A stretch of DNA of 64,000 nt, taken from positions 6,602,979 through 6,666,978 of the forward strand of contig VWZX01004666.1 of assembly GCA_013399015.1 (NCBI GenBank). Direction: 5' to 3'. Made by a program: the position numbers and the translations under genes. The notes beneath the pieces were generated by a model. It saw only the letters and a list, made by a program, of their open reading frames with translations. It ran no database searches and had not been told where the DNA came from. Positions 35,201 through 45,500 of the stretch are shown here, piece by piece. Each line of letters starts with the position of its first letter. Position 1 is the stretch's first letter. The stretch is from Galbula dea (lineage: Eukaryota > Chordata > Aves > Piciformes > Galbulidae).

Positions 35201-38031
35201 ATAATTTTCCACTTCTAAGCCTTCTCATGCTGATCCTCTGTTAGAAGTGTCTCTGGGGAGAGAAAAAGTTATACTTTTCCCTTTAGAGAGGGGATAATCA
35301 ATAGTAATAGTGATAGCAGGTCTGTAATTTATCTCCATCTTTCAAAAGGTTGTCAGAGGATCATTAACCCTGGTAGGTAAGTATGTGGGGAACAAAGGAA
35401 CAAGTGTTTCTATGTCACTCCTATTGGTAGCTTGTGACCCATTAGACAAGACACCAGTCTAGAAAAATTCATCAGAAACATTAGCAAGGGATTATAGATA
35501 AAACAGAGGTAAATTCATGCCAAATCCGAATAGGTGTCAGGGCAGCGTGTTTCAAATGGATTTCCAGCCAGCTTGATTTGTTGCTCTGAGAACCAGGTAC
35601 TCATTGTCTCAGAGAGGTTTTTAACACTCTTTTTAACCACAACTATATAAATGTTAGTTGCAACACAGCTGAACTTGACTGACCTTCAAGAAGAAACTTA
35701 CAAGTTTGTTCCAGTCTGAGTGTGTCTTTCTGAAAACTGTGGTCCTCAGCCATCCTCTCTACAGACAGTTGGGTTTTGCTCAATGACAGCGTACATTTTG
35801 GTTTCTAAATCCCAAAACATAACAACAAATGGAGATTTGATGACAGAAAAATTAATTGGCTGATTTTAATGCCAAAAGGTGCAATATTGTACTATGACGA
35901 TATTTACTCCAGTCATTTTTCATGATCTCGTTGCATTTCTCTAAAGTTACCTAGAGCCACAGAGGCATTTCAAAACCCAAAGCACTATGGAAAACTGTAT
36001 CTGAAGCTTCCTTTCATGAGAAGACAGTAAACTTGAATAAACTTGTCCTAATTTATGAGGTTTGTTATGATCTGAGGAAGAGAAATATAGTTTTGTCTCC
36101 TGCAGCTGCAGAGACTGTCATTGAATTAGTGTGGTACTAGCTGTGAAAGCTGTGAATTATTGTCACATTAAGTTAGTTTTGTGCCACCACTTTATATTAG
36201 ATTTATGAATTGGACCTTTGTTATTTAGGAGACCAGCATGGGAAGCACTGGAGAAGTCAGGATTCTAGCCAGTCATAAAGAGCTTGCAGACCTAATTCTC
36301 CTTAAAGGTAGTCCAGGCTGGTCATTTCCAGCCTGGAACTGCTGTGTGTGGAGGTAGACTGGCTGGATGTGCCAGCACTTCCCACCAGAAGCAACAAGGG
36401 ACCAAACTTTGCAGCATCTGTGGATGCCACCAACAGCAAAACCAAGGTACAGAGCATGAATGCAACCCCTTGCTGGATCTCTGCAAGGAACAGCTGCTGA
36501 CTCCCACACAAAACTTAGCACCAAGAGACTTTTACATAGAGTTCAGTCAGACTGTATAGGAGCTGGGTGCAAGCCAGCACTGCATTTGAGAAAAATTTCA
36601 TAGCCTATTTCAAAAATACATTTTTTGTAGTCTGAAACTCCTTTTATTCTCCTGCAGAACAGTGGTGTCAGAACGTATAATGATCAGGAATGTGCCCTTC
36701 AAAACATTACAAATGTCTGGCATTCTAGTCAGCAACATGGAGATGAAAATGCAGCACAGTTCAGAAAAACAAGCTTTAGTAAAATTGATATGGGTCCACT
36801 TAAATGTGTGCAAACTCCATGGCATGCATGCATAAAAGACTAGGCATGGAGAAGCAGAGAGGAAGCTTACTTTTCAGTAGAATCAATGCTTTTAACAGAT
36901 GTTTGAGAGGAAGTGAATGATCAGCGGATGCAATGTGTGGTGTATGCAGCCAGCATGAAGGCTTCTTCTGTCATTCCTGTGAAGGCAAGAGACAGTTCTC
37001 CTTCCTCAAGTAATGACCTGTATGACACTCACTGCATGGGATGAGCATGAAAATCATCACTCCGAAAAGCTCGGTCCTACATCACATTTTCTAGGGAGCA
37101 CAATACTTCTAGGGAATTATTCCTGGCTACAAACACAATTCCTCTTTGCTAAAATGCAGCTCTCTCTTCCACGGCACAGCAGTATAAATTGGTCTTGGTT
37201 TTGTTGAAGTCCAGCCATGAAAAATAACTTGCACAGCCTGGACAACCTCTGGCCAAACCAGAATCTTTGGGATGTTAAAAGAAAAAAATCTCTTCAATGA
37301 AAGTGAGTTCTTGTACAACAAAACAAGTGCCACTATAAAACATCCACTGCCCAAAGGTAACATAAAACCAGAACCAATTCACCAAGCTTGCCAATACCAG
37401 TGCACAGCAACACACAACCTTGCTGAGTTACTGCTATTTGAAAGCTTTTAGGCCAGTCATAGCATTACACACTGATGCTTTAGATGACAAGAAACAAATC
37501 AACCAGTCAGTGCTATTCATCTCATTAATGTCTGATAGCGAAGTTACTCAGTCAGGGTCTTGGGGTTTTTTTGAGGGCATTAAATGTTTAAATAGTTTCT
37601 AAAAGTCTTTGGAAACTGTTCTGTATATCAAAGGTGTAATTTTATTTTAAAACATAGGTACTTAGAAAAAGAGACAAAAGGTTCCTCATTTGATCAATAA
37701 CACTTCGCTCCAGACAGTGGAGGCTACAGAACCAGCCCATGTACATCTGTGGATACACAGTGAATAGTTTGGTTTATGGAATCCACTTCTCTACATTAGA
37801 ATGCTTATAAACAGAACAACTTTTATTTTATATTGGACCAGGGTTTTGTACCAATATTTAGCTTCTGAGATAATTCTTTGTAACTTAATAAAAACTGATG
37901 TTTTTTTGCCTGCTTAACAGGTTGATACAGAAGGAACACAGGAGGATATTTTTCTGGAAGTCTGCAAGACAATTGACTCTCTTCTGAAACAGGAAGAGGC
38001 AGCATTTTCTTTATCAACAGATATACAGTAA
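2174..38031 (+). CDS. AK5: Adenylate kinase isoenzyme 5 (AK5), 3' part of a split gene, seven coding exons
   Basis: AK5 is a cytosolic, brain-enriched nucleoside-monophosphate kinase with two tandem kinase domains that transfer phosphate between ATP and AMP. The visible exons (2174-2250, 14471-14513, 15567-15611, 24743-24906, 25935-26051, 29988-30158, 37921-38031) join in phase without a stop and give about 241 residues. They cover the interdomain linker and the whole second domain: P-loop GGPGSGKGSQ, STDDLLQ, ERSKLIKDIM, FLIDGYPRD, KLVFCLDCSAETMSN, VIAYYE and the C-terminal helix. Exon boundaries and order match human AK5 as I know it. The N-terminal domain exons must lie before base 1. Odd points: the linker is diverged, the AMP-site and LID arginines are missing, there is a 7-residue in-frame LID deletion, and the C-terminus is about 15 residues longer than human. 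Identity as AK5 is firm; whether the second domain is still catalytic is doubtful. The gene converges on ZZZ3. Confidence 0.93.
2856..3123 (+). mobile_element. CR1 LINE fragment, interrupted at its 3' side
   Basis: Starts at sequence coding LKYCVQFWA, the end of the CR1 reverse-transcriptase ORF, and runs through GAGGAAAGGCTGAGAAGGCT and the GTGCCCAGTGACAGGACAAG segment of the CR1 3' region. At about 3123 it jumps to an upstream part of another CR1 instead of its own tail. Confidence 0.82.
3124..3998 (+). mobile_element. CR1 LINE, 5'-truncated, with the C-terminal part of ORF2 and 3' end
   Basis: An open frame (3106-3684) reads DDTKLGGAVDSNEG, LEDWSVTNHMKFSKGKC, ERDLGVLIDKLN, RMRPHLEYCVRFWAPQYK, LLERVQRRATKR: the CR1 ORF2 region after the reverse-transcriptase catalytic FADD motif. 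It continues through the 3' UTR to a tail ending GATATTCTGTGATTCTGTG. The frame is unusually intact but lacks the endonuclease and most of the RT, so it is not autonomous. Confidence 0.9.
6000..6290 (+). mobile_element. CR1 LINE 3' fragment
   Basis: Contains CCCAGTGACAGGACAAGGGG, TGGAACAGACTGCCCAGAGA, GGTTGGACTAGATGGTCTTT and the tail CCTAACATTCTGTGATTCTT. A 104-codon frame within it is a CR1 3' remnant. Confidence 0.9.
12209..12420 (+). mobile_element. Possible solo-LTR remnant (uncertain)
   Basis: A TATA-like CTATAAAAGC at about 12332-12341 is followed within 25 bases by AATAAA (about 12357-12362) and T-rich sequence. This is the promoter-plus-polyA layout of a retroviral U3-R. The upstream sequence is less AT-rich than its surroundings. 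No terminal TG..CA pair or target duplication could be fixed, so this may be chance. Confidence 0.25.
13106..13130 (+). mobile_element. CR1 tail-only remnant
   Basis: CCAACTCCTAATATTCTGTG then ATTCA is nearly identical to the last 25 bases of the CR1 at 6000-6290, with no CR1 body upstream. Confidence 0.5.
13525..13942 (+). mobile_element. CR1 LINE internal fragment, plus orientation
   Basis: Encodes a decayed RT segment: CCCCAAGGGTCAGTATTGGG (the PQGSVLG motif), FASNTKLCSAIDALEG, then LERWACVNLVKFSKAEYKVF in frame fragments. It ends abruptly where an opposite-strand CR1 begins. Confidence 0.85.
13943..14368 (-). mobile_element. CR1 LINE internal fragment, minus orientation, reverse-transcriptase region
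   Basis: On the minus strand it reads WLNGCGQRVTVN, RLVVSAVPQGSVLRLVLFYI, FINDRDSGIE, LSNFADDTKLSGAVDMLEG: the CR1 RT with its FADD catalytic motif. It forms an inverted pair with the preceding plus-strand fragment. Confidence 0.88.
14471..14513 (+). CDS. AK5: AK5 43-base microexon in the linker
   Basis: The exon reads DEDQSSFSAYESTG plus the first base of a Gly or Asp codon. It has the same 14-codon length and phase as the human segment GDDQLNVFGEDTMG. The acceptor is AATTAATAG, with a poor pyrimidine tract, and the donor is GCG|GTGAGT. The call rests on phase, length, the shared xDQ, acidic and final Gly positions, and a strong donor. An inverted CR1 pair ends about 100 bases upstream. Confidence 0.78.
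15567..15611 (+). CDS. AK5: AK5 45-base microexon: linker end and first beta strand of domain 2
   Basis: The acceptor is TTTTCACTTTAG and the donor is TTTTTG|GTAAGT. It reads (D)FSEDLRKSDIIFIF plus G, matching human FMEDLRKCKIIFIIG. The beta strand DIIFIF leads straight into the P-loop encoded by the next exon. It enters with two bases (AC) completing the codon opened by the G of the previous exon, and leaves with one base (G) that joins GT of the next exon to make the first P-loop glycine. Confidence 0.9.
16470..16903 (+). mobile_element. CR1 LINE 3' fragment
   Basis: Contains GAGGAGAGGCTGAGAAAGCT, CAGCCTGGAAAAGAGAAGGC, GTGCCCAGTGACAGGACAAG, AGACTAGATGATCCC and the tail ATAGGATTCTGTGA. Confidence 0.88.
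19172..19244 (+). mobile_element. CR1 3'-end remnant
   Basis: GTCTTGATCTAACTTGATTT, CCTTGCTTTGAGTAGAAATG and GTTCCTTCCAACCTAAATTA resemble the last 70 bases of a CR1 subfamily with the CCTGCTTTGAGCAGG hairpin. The tail repeat is lost. Confidence 0.5.
20550..20757 (-). mobile_element. CR1 LINE 3' fragment, minus orientation
   Basis: The plus strand begins ATAGAATCACAGAACAGTTT, then GGAAGGGACCTTTAGAGGTC, ATCTAGTCCAACCC and CTCTCTGGGCAGCCTGTTCC. This is the reverse complement of a CR1 3' end. The 5' truncation point is near 20,757. Confidence 0.92.
24743..24906 (+). CDS. AK5: AK5 exon: P-loop and AMP-binding region of kinase domain 2
   Basis: It starts GT GGG CCT and encodes the Walker A P-loop GGPGSGKGSQ (lysine codon at 24760-24762), then KYGFTYLSTDDLLQNELSSL, ERSKLIKDIM and ECGEPVPG. 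The donor is GGC|GTAAGA. The acceptor is ACAAAG, an AAG rather than CAG or TAG. The nearer-consensus TTCTAG 19 bases upstream would break the frame. The family normally has LLR in the AMP site (Arg44 of AK1); here codon 24829-24831 is CAA, giving LLQ. Confidence 0.93.
24907..29987 (+). other. Two AK5 introns (24907-25934 and 26052-29987)
   Basis: AT-rich intronic sequence flanking the exon at 25935-26051. I see no CR1 copy or gene here, only poly-A (about 27888-27900) and ordinary low-complexity sequence. Confidence 0.75.
25935..26051 (+). CDS. AK5: AK5 exon: core of kinase domain 2
   Basis: The acceptor is TCTTTCTAATGCAG. It encodes 39 residues, GVILELLKEAMVSKLGDT then KGFLIDGYPRDLKEAEAFESK, the same length as the human exon. 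The DGYPR motif keeps the Arg equivalent to AK1 Arg97, which contacts AMP phosphate. The donor is AAG|GTGACC, which departs from consensus at positions +5 and +6 (C, C). Both ends are at codon boundaries. Confidence 0.93.
29988..30158 (+). CDS. AK5: AK5 exon: LID region of kinase domain 2, with internal deletion
   Basis: The acceptor is TTTCTTTGTCTCTAG and the donor is AAG|GTAAAT. It encodes 57 residues, while the human exon encodes 64. The start IGEPKLVFCLDCSAETMSN and the end VIAYYEGKTQLCK align well. The LID between them is shortened and rewritten (QSSEHSDNTETIQEGLESYF). The family's RLLxR...R...KRL arginines are all absent. The frame is open and both ends are phase 0, so the shortening is an in-frame change, not an exon-calling artefact. 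Confidence 0.92.
31736..31759 (+). repeat. 11-base tandem duplication
   Basis: AATGTCTGTAC is followed by ATTGTCTGTAC, two near-identical units in an AK5 intron. Confidence 0.5.
32226..32255. repeat. Perfect 30-base palindrome
   Basis: Left arm TGTTGTTCATGTGT (32226-32239), two-base centre GA, right arm ACACATGAACAACA (32242-32255). The arms are exact reverse complements. Confidence 0.9.
32487..32794 (+). mobile_element. CR1-family LINE 3' fragment
   Basis: Contains ACTAGAGGGAATGGGTTCAA, AAATTTCTTCACTGGAAGAG, TGGAACAGGCTGCCCAGGGA, GGACTTGATGATCTTGAAGG and the tail TTCTATGTTTCTAT. The tail differs from the GATTCT type, suggesting another subfamily. Confidence 0.9.
32905..33008 (+). repeat. 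G/T-only low-complexity tract
   Basis: About 100 bases almost entirely T and G, such as TTGTTTGGTTGGTTGGGTTT, with just a few C or A. Open frames across it are low-complexity artefacts. Confidence 0.85.
33034..33068 (+). repeat. Short tandem repeat of a TCATGAGCT-like unit
   Basis: Two exact TCATGAGCT units followed by diverged TATTAGCTT and TATG units, directly after the G/T tract. Confidence 0.6.
37921..38031 (+). CDS. AK5: AK5 last coding exon with stop codon
   Basis: The acceptor is TTTTTTTGCCTGCTTAACAG. It encodes VDTEGTQEDIFLEVCKTIDS, the usual C-terminal helix, then LLKQEEAAFSLSTDIQ and TAA at 38029-38031. Human AK5 ends shortly after the IDS, so this protein has about 15 extra residues. 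Confidence 0.92.
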   Translation, partial: VDTEGTQEDIFLEVCKTIDSLLKQEEAAFSLSTDIQ

Positions 38032-39330
38032 TGGTGTCTACACAGCCTTACCTCATGGGCACTTGACAGTAATGATTAAAATGCTGCTGAAAGCAATACT
38101 GCTTTCTTGAGAGGTATCTGGAATTTGTGCATGTGGTATGTTACTATAGATGAAATCTTTTTTCTCTGTTCTGACAATACACTCAATAGAAAGTGGTCTG
38201 TATGCTAACTCTACACTAACAACTGTGTATTGTTTTATTGGTTGTTTGCTCTTCACGGGTTAAAAGCAGCATGGTGAACAGCAGCTCTAGTTTGTATTTC
38301 ATGATCTCATGCATTTGATTGGAAATCTGACAGTGCCTGGCCAGCAGTGAGCTCTTCAACCACATCATTCACCATTTAGCATATTAACTTTAAAATTACT
38401 GCATATAAGTTTCCCATTGGTTATTATTTTCTTTTAATTAACAGTATTAATTTTTGTAGTGTCACTTAGCTTCTTCTTGGGTTTTAGTGACTAAAATCTG
38501 TTCTGTTACATGCTGCTGTAAGAGTGCTGGATTTAGTCAGGCTAGAAGTTAAAATAAATTTTTCACGTGTCCCCAGAACACTAGTAGAATAAGAAGCAGA
38601 AAAATTAATTGAAGGTGAAGACACAGTTGACTATTGGGGAGCTGTGTCAATCCATTACTGGGGAGCAGACAGCATTTTTGAGAGAGCCTTGTCTTCTGCT
38701 AGAAGTGCAGGGTATTATAAATGACAGCTCCCCAGTTTTGTGAGCTGAGGTGAAGATAACAATTGTATTGTATGGTTAAATGTGCAATCCAGTAATTATC
38801 CATATTAACAGCACCTTTACTGTATTAATTAAAGTCTACATATAAAGTTGACTATGTCCCAGAATGTATGAAGATATCCTTAAACCACACTTTGAAAGTA
38901 TTTCAAATGCAAAATTCCAATCATCATCTGTTGCCTTGCACTGGCACTGCCAAAGCTTTAGGGGGGCTGGGGAGAAGGAAAAAGTGTCAGGGACTATTTG
39001 ATTCGTTCGAGACTTTTGCTTGCATTTTGAGTAAGCCATTGATTCATAATACCTGCAAAAAAGTCTGTAAACATCCTATCGTATTTCCATTAGGTTAACC
39101 AAAACATTGTGGAGTTTCTTTGGTATTCTGATAGCTAAATAAAAGCTTGTTTGACATTCCTGTAAAGTAATTGCATCCTCTTACTGGAACTATTGGATGA
39201 ATTCACAGTTGAAGTGGGTTGCATGATTGCTCTAGCTGTCAAAGTTGTACTTTATGTGGCATATTTGTATTTTTTAAGTTACCTGTCTTGTAATGAAGAC
39301 ATAATACAAATAAAACATGTACAAAAATGA
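38032..39330 (+). other. AK5: AK5 3' untranslated region (end approximate)
   Basis: Sequence after the AK5 stop is AT-rich with no further coding potential. AATAAA occurs at 39138-39143 and 39309-39314. The second is followed by a T/G-rich stretch (ATTTCTGTTACAATATATGT), so cleavage near 39,330 is likely. Another AATAAA at 40161-40166 could serve a longer form. Confidence 0.55.
39309..39314 (+). terminator. Candidate AK5 polyadenylation signal AATAAA
   Basis: Canonical hexamer 1.28 kb after the AK5 stop, with T/G-rich sequence 25-55 bases downstream. An alternative is 39138-39143. Inference from motif only. Confidence 0.5.
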
Positions 39331-40536
39331 GGAGTAATGATTTCTGTTACAATATATGTGGGTTTAATCCTTTTTAAAGCACAGTACATGACTTGAAAAT
39401 ATAGCTCAAATCAGCATGCTTACAGAATATGTCCTTTTTCCATTCAGGGCAGATTCTTCCGTTTTCTTTTTCTTCCTTGGCATTTGCCCTGTAAACGCTA
39501 ATTCGATTAGTTTTAAAGGACTGGTTTAGATATGCTCTTATCCTTCGTATCCTGGATGTTCCTTCTTTCCTGGGTTCTTTTATAGCCTACATTTTACCTC
39601 TGATGCTCTAGGAAGCGCTTCTCCAGCTCCAGACCAGTGCCATTAACTGCCAGTAACATCTGCAGTACAACAGCTTTAAGCAAGAGACTTTCAGAAGGCA
39701 TCACCTTGCGCAGGCAGGTTTCTCTAAACTGAGCCTTGTAGCACTAGCAGCTGCTGGCTGCAGTATTTCTCCAAAAAAAGGTAAAATATTCTGGAGTTAC
39801 CATGAAGTTGCAAATTCATCTGGGCAGGTTTTCTGGAGTATTTTTTATCACTTTTAATTACAATAGAAGTTAAAAAGTGTGAAGTATCGTACTTGTGCAG
39901 GATTGGAACAAAGGCAACATTCAGCTGCTATTTTTCTTTTTTTTTTTTTAAATCAAATTACAAAAAATATTTAACATACAGTTTCAGTTTAATTTCTCTT
40001 TCTGCTTCTTCTGGTCTTTTCTGTGGAACAAAACAAAAAAATTCCCATGCTTGATTTGGTGTCTGTGCATTAGATATCTATTTGCCTATGTTTTATAATG
40101 TATGCAAGAGAAATAACTGTATATGCATGCATATGGAAATATAAATATTTATACATATTCAATAAAAAGAGGATTTATCCAAGACACTTATTTCTTGGGT
40201 GATTCAGACTTTAAATTCTCCTTCTGCTTCCAATCTCATTCAAATTATACCATAGCTTTTTGTTCTTCCTACATTATCCTAAATTATGCCTGAATTTTCA
40301 CTGATAATAGTTCCACTATTTTGTTCCAATAATTTTTTTCAGAGTATCAAGAGAAAACAAGTTTAAGCACAGATTTGCTCTCTGACAATACACCTTCAAG
40401 ATTTCTATCTTCCTATAAACAGCATGAATTAGCTGGAAAGCACATTTTCCTGCAGTATTAGCTTCTCAGAGCAGTATCTTTTCCAATTAAAAACTAAAAT
40501 ACATCATGTGAATTTTTGTGTTGCATTTTTTTAAGG

Positions 40537-42424
40537 TTTATTCAATTTATCTAAGTATACTAGATTTGTGAGATATGTATATATATGATACTTGCTCAGT
40601 GTTCTAGTAACTGTACTGTAACTGTACTTCTAAATAGATTAAATGCCTTTTTTTTCTGAAGCAAAAAATAACTATACCTAAAGTTATTGCAAAACTTCAT
40701 ACTAATCAATTTATAATTAAAGTTATTAGGTGCACCCAGCCAATTATCCTTATTGCCATCTTTTAAAGTCAAATTAGTTTCTTTTCTAGTTCATTAAGTA
40801 TTCAAGTTTAAAAGCAACTGGAAGTCTATTACAGTTATAAAATAATCAAGTGTTTCTGAATCACAAACTATATACAATTCAATAGAAAATATATTAACTA
40901 AAATATATCACAATAATTACAAAGCTTCTCAGGCAATGGTATACAGTGTACCAAGTCTACTAAAATCTGTATTTCCTGCCATCTGAAAAAGAACAGTCTG
41001 CAAGTAAGAGATGAGAAAATTAAGATGCTAATCCTGCATAAGATGAAGCGTATTTTAGTAGGCGCAGAGCACCATCAGTTCCCATTGAAATGAACAGCAG
41101 GGGAAGGCGCTGAGCATCCTGTAGGTCTGCATAGTGAATATTTGTATCATGTATTAAAATGTCCTTTTAATGTTTTCCATCTTGATTAAAAAGTCAGAAC
41201 TACACAGAAAGGAACTCACGGCAAGCATTCTATATATAAACAGACTGTATCCACACAGTTTATTTCTCACAGTTCTCCTGACAATTGAACATTATTTAAG
41301 AACATACTGTATACACAGATAAGAAGAAACATACAAAATGTTTTAAATGATGCACAACAAAATCCAGCAGTATAAAAGAATGCATGTGAACCCTTGCTCA
41401 CTGCTCAGGCTAAATTTAATCACTGTTTAAATAGTAATAAAAATACAATCTTTCATGGATCTTGTGCAGACTACAAAAGAGGAAAAATTATTACCATATA
41501 TATGATTTATATTAGGCAGTTTTCTTTGATGAGTTGCACTAACAACTCCAAATACAGAGGCAGAAGGCTGTGTATTTTATTTTAAAGGAGTTAATGTTGA
41601 GTATTAGAGACTTTACACAGTTACTACCACTGGCACTTTTCACCATATTTTGTACACATCACACGATCATCTTATATAACATTACATTTAAAAAATATAT
41701 CTGAGTGACAATTTTATAACATTCACACACCATGAGCTGGTTAAGGAAGCAATGCCACAGTTGCCCCCTGTAGTGCTTCACTGTTGGTACATAGTTCATC
41801 GTGGTTTTTAAAAAAAAAATTAATAAAACCCAAATTGAAAGTCAATGTGATTAAGCAGCTCCAATTTAATAAAGGCCTGTAACCAACCACCGCTGAGACA
41901 GTGAGTATTGTTTAGAGTACATCCTAGAAGCAAACACTGTCATTGGTTAAAACCTTGCCTAAAGAAGTCAGTTACTGTGCTGAAAACTATTTCACAACAA
42001 AACTGCAAGCTACTAAACTGTTTTTATATAAATACTTCATCTCCTCTGGATCTCATTATAACCAAGTTCTTCAAAGCCTTTGGAATTTACTCTGTCTTTA
42101 ATGTGTGCTCTCATTTCTGGCTCACCCTTTTGTATGTTTTTCTTTTGTGTTTAGATTCACCACCTAAAAATGACTAATGTGGTGAAAGAAAAGTCTCCCA
42201 GTGAAACCTTCTGCACACTAGGAATGTTCAGCTGCTGTTCAGTGATCTAGAACCATGACAGCTCAAAGCTGTAGTTTGACAAGTACACCCAGGAAGCTGT
42301 CATGCTGTGAGTGACATTTCAGGGAAAGCAGAGTCTTTCCAAAATGTGCACAGAATTAACAATGGTGCCATTGTTATTTTTCAAAGAAGATAGTAAGCCC
42401 AAGATGGTAGATCTGCTTCCCATG
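40537..42424 (-). other. ZZZ3: ZZZ3 3' untranslated region (end approximate)
   Basis: AT-rich non-coding sequence following the ZZZ3 TGA on the minus strand. Minus-strand AATAAA hexamers (TTTATT on the plus strand) lie at 41576-41581, 41259-41264 and 40537-40542, so several end points are possible. I cannot decide which is used. Between about 39,330 and 40,537 I see only AT-rich intergenic sequence with a poly-T run near 39,940. Confidence 0.45.
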
Positions 42425-42569
42425 TCATCTATTTGCTGGAAAGTAGTTTGGGTCAAGATAATTGTAACTGGTGCCCTGGGACATGCAGTAGTCTCTGTCT
42501 AAAAATGTCTCTGCTCTGTAAATAGGTTCTAACTGATGATCTTCCTTATGAATCTCTGTTTCATGCAGA
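42425..42569 (-). CDS. ZZZ3: ZZZ3 last coding exon: end of ZZ finger and C-terminus
   Basis: The acceptor on the minus strand is TTTCCCTTGCAG. It reads (C)LHETEIHKEDHQLEPIYR, AETFLDRDYC, then SYNYLDPNYFPANR and TGA (plus-strand TCA at 42425-42427). It starts with one base completing the final Cys codon of the previous exon. Confidence 0.95.
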
Positions 42570-45500
42570 CTGCAAGGGAAAGAAAAAGGTAACAGTTTAA
42601 AAGTCAAATATTTTCTTTCACTTTCAGAAAGAGTGATCATATTAACAAACTCATACCAAATTTGATACCAATTAATTCATAAAGTATAACTTCCCTCACT
42701 ATTTAACAATACCAAACTTATCTGTCCACAGTAAGAAAAAAAAATTATACATCCAGAACATGCTTACAAAATACATCCCCCACAAATATATGCTAACTTA
42801 TCTTCCTCTTTACCCAACACAGGATGTGTGTCTTAAGCTGAAGCAGATTCCCAACATACACAGCAATTAAGCCACATAGAGAGATACAAGCTAAGTACAA
42901 ATAACAAGTAGAAGTGTATGCTGCTCACCAGTCAGAACAAGAATCACAGAAATCCAAGGACATTTCTTGAGGGCAGTCTTGGCAGTGCCACCGAACACCC
43001 TGGATAGGTTCAGTTCCACAGTTATCACACTGAAACAGACGGAATCACTTATGTTACTAGCAGTATACACCCATACACAATATCAAGAGACATATGCAGG
43101 TTGATTACTGCTAGCCCACACAGCTGAATTCTTCTCACCACACACCATAATGTACTCAGGGATAAAGAAGTCCTCACGCTCTAGGAGAGGCCATCCTGAG
43201 TATTGATCAATCTTTCCCTCACTTTGTTTCCAACTCCCCAAATGCTCCATGTTGTTATCCTCCTGCTCAACAAAAGCAGACCGAGTCCTACCTGCAATCA
43301 CTGCTTATCCTCACATGGCTGTAAAAGTGCTCCAATACAATACATGTACATGATGTTTCTACAGCTTAAGTCCAACCATATGAAATGTTTAAATATAGAT
43401 CCACTTTCCATGGCAGAAGAAAGCAGTAAGACTAGACCAGTAGAGCTTGTTGGGAGGCTGTTGATGGGCTGCACATCAGGACATGACAGATCAGATTGAT
43501 GCCCTTTCAAATTCAGGAAATATAGTAACACATTTTCAGTGGGATATAAGTAAAAGCCAGGTGGGAAGCGGGACAACATGTTCAGGGCAGGGAAAAGAAG
43601 TCTAAAACTAAAGCTGAGCAAGGAAACAAGAACTAATCCCCTGAGATGAATCAGGGGCAACACAACAGCAGCTATACAAAAGAAGAGTGTGCCATGAAGA
43701 GAAGGAAACAAAGTACAAATGAAACATCAAGCCTGGGTAAAAAAATTCACAATGATACAGAAGAGGGGTAGAAATGCAAAATGTTTGATTAAAAAAGGAA
43801 ACCTCAAAAACAGGACTTGAAAGCAAGGGGAACTTTTCAAAAATCTAAAAAGAGTGCTGCAGAGACAGGACTGAAAACGAAAAAGAAATGTGGGAAACAA
43901 GCCTGTGCTCTGTAGCTCATCCTCCTTCAGAACCTGAAGTTCTCTCACTACATCTGTGAAACCCACTCACAAAGCAGCTCACTCTTGGCCACATCTAATC
44001 CACTCAGGGTTTCAAACACCTTATACCTTACAGATTCATCACAGCTGTATCCCTTCCTTCCAAAGATGGGTTTCAGAGTTTGAGGGCTGATAATGACGAG
44101 AGACCAAGCAAACTCAGAGCTGTTCTCTGACAGTATCAAGTTCAGAATAATGCTAAATACTTAAAAAAAAAAAAAAAATTGGTTCCAGTTATCACAATTT
44201 CAGAACTAAGATAGTGGAAACCCTTGACCTTAATTTTTGTGCTCCAGCTTCCCTCTCCCTTGTGAAACAGAAATAATACCGTAAAAGTATTTGCAAATTG
44301 CTCTGATATTATAGTAATGAAAGCCATAAAAAGCCCCCAAGGGATTCAATAATTCAATATTCAAAGCAGAGTCTGAATAATGTGTAACAAATGAGGCTGA
44401 AGGCCATGCAGAACCAAAAATTACGTGAGCTCTGTCCAGCGCACACACTGAGCAAGGCAGCAGTCCTGAGGTAAAATAGTACAGAATCATGTAATTTCAT
44501 AGCTTTCTATAAATGCACAATAAAATCCAAGTCAGATTGCAAAGAAACTTTAAAACTTTTCAAATGTCTGAATCTGTATTAATGCCATTTTACTTTTCTG
44601 AGTAATTTTATGTAGAAAAAGTAACTTTTCTTTTTACCTAGAAGTCTGGTCTGCCTGATCAAAGTTCTGACTTTTTGGGGATGAAAATGCTAATTGAAAA
44701 AAAATAATACAAAAAACAAAACAACCTCCCCCCATCCCAAAACAGCAAGCCAAAAAAACCCCAAACAAAACCCCAAATGCACCACACTAAACTTAAACCA
44801 AAAATAATCCGAAACAGTGCCTTGGTGGTGTAACAGCAGTGATCAAGTCTGTCGATGTCAACTGATGAGTTATTTTGAACTGACAGTTACACTGAGTATC
44901 TTTACACTCTTCTATAAATGGGATGAGAAAATAAATTTAGCTGCATAACACTAAACAAAGTGAAGTTACAACATAGCAACCAGTTACAAAGAAAACCCCT
45001 TGTAAACTAGAAAATGTATAGAATGCTCTTCATATCACGTTGCCTGTTAACTATTGATAGAAGAACACATAAACTTAATGTCTATTTCCTTAATTTCATG
45101 TAACAATTATTTTGTGTCCTTGCTTCAACTTCTGCAAGTTACTACTTTATAGGACTGGGAAGTAACTACAAAACAAAAGAATTACTGATCTGTTACTGAT
45201 CTCATTCCAAAATCTTTGTCTCTTCTTTGGCCTCAGATAGAGGCAAAATGACTCCAAATTCATAATCAGAGAATTACTATCAATGAATCATTGTCAAAAG
45301 AGAGTGCAGCATCAAATGGAATTCTGTAATGATTTAACAGGCTCTATAGCTGTATTTTCATAATACAATTGAGGAAAGGACAGTATGCTTATCAATTTTC
45401 ATACAACATCAGCATTCAGTGAAACCCAAGCTATTGGAAAGAATTAATTACTTGGCTTGGTTTTATTAAAGATGAGGGAAAGCAGACACAGTTTGGAACC

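Larger units (their letters stand above)
30159..37920 (+). other. AK5 last intron, 7.8 kb
   Basis: Contains a perfect 30-base palindrome (32226-32255), a CR1 copy (32487-32794, +) and a long G/T-rich tract (32905-33008). Elsewhere AT-rich with only chance open frames. Confidence 0.8.

Noticed and set aside
43298..43711. 137-codon minus-strand open frame in a ZZZ3 intron
   Set aside because: Comes from a purine-rich block read in antisense, giving Leu/Ser/Phe-rich sequence; no splice or homology support.
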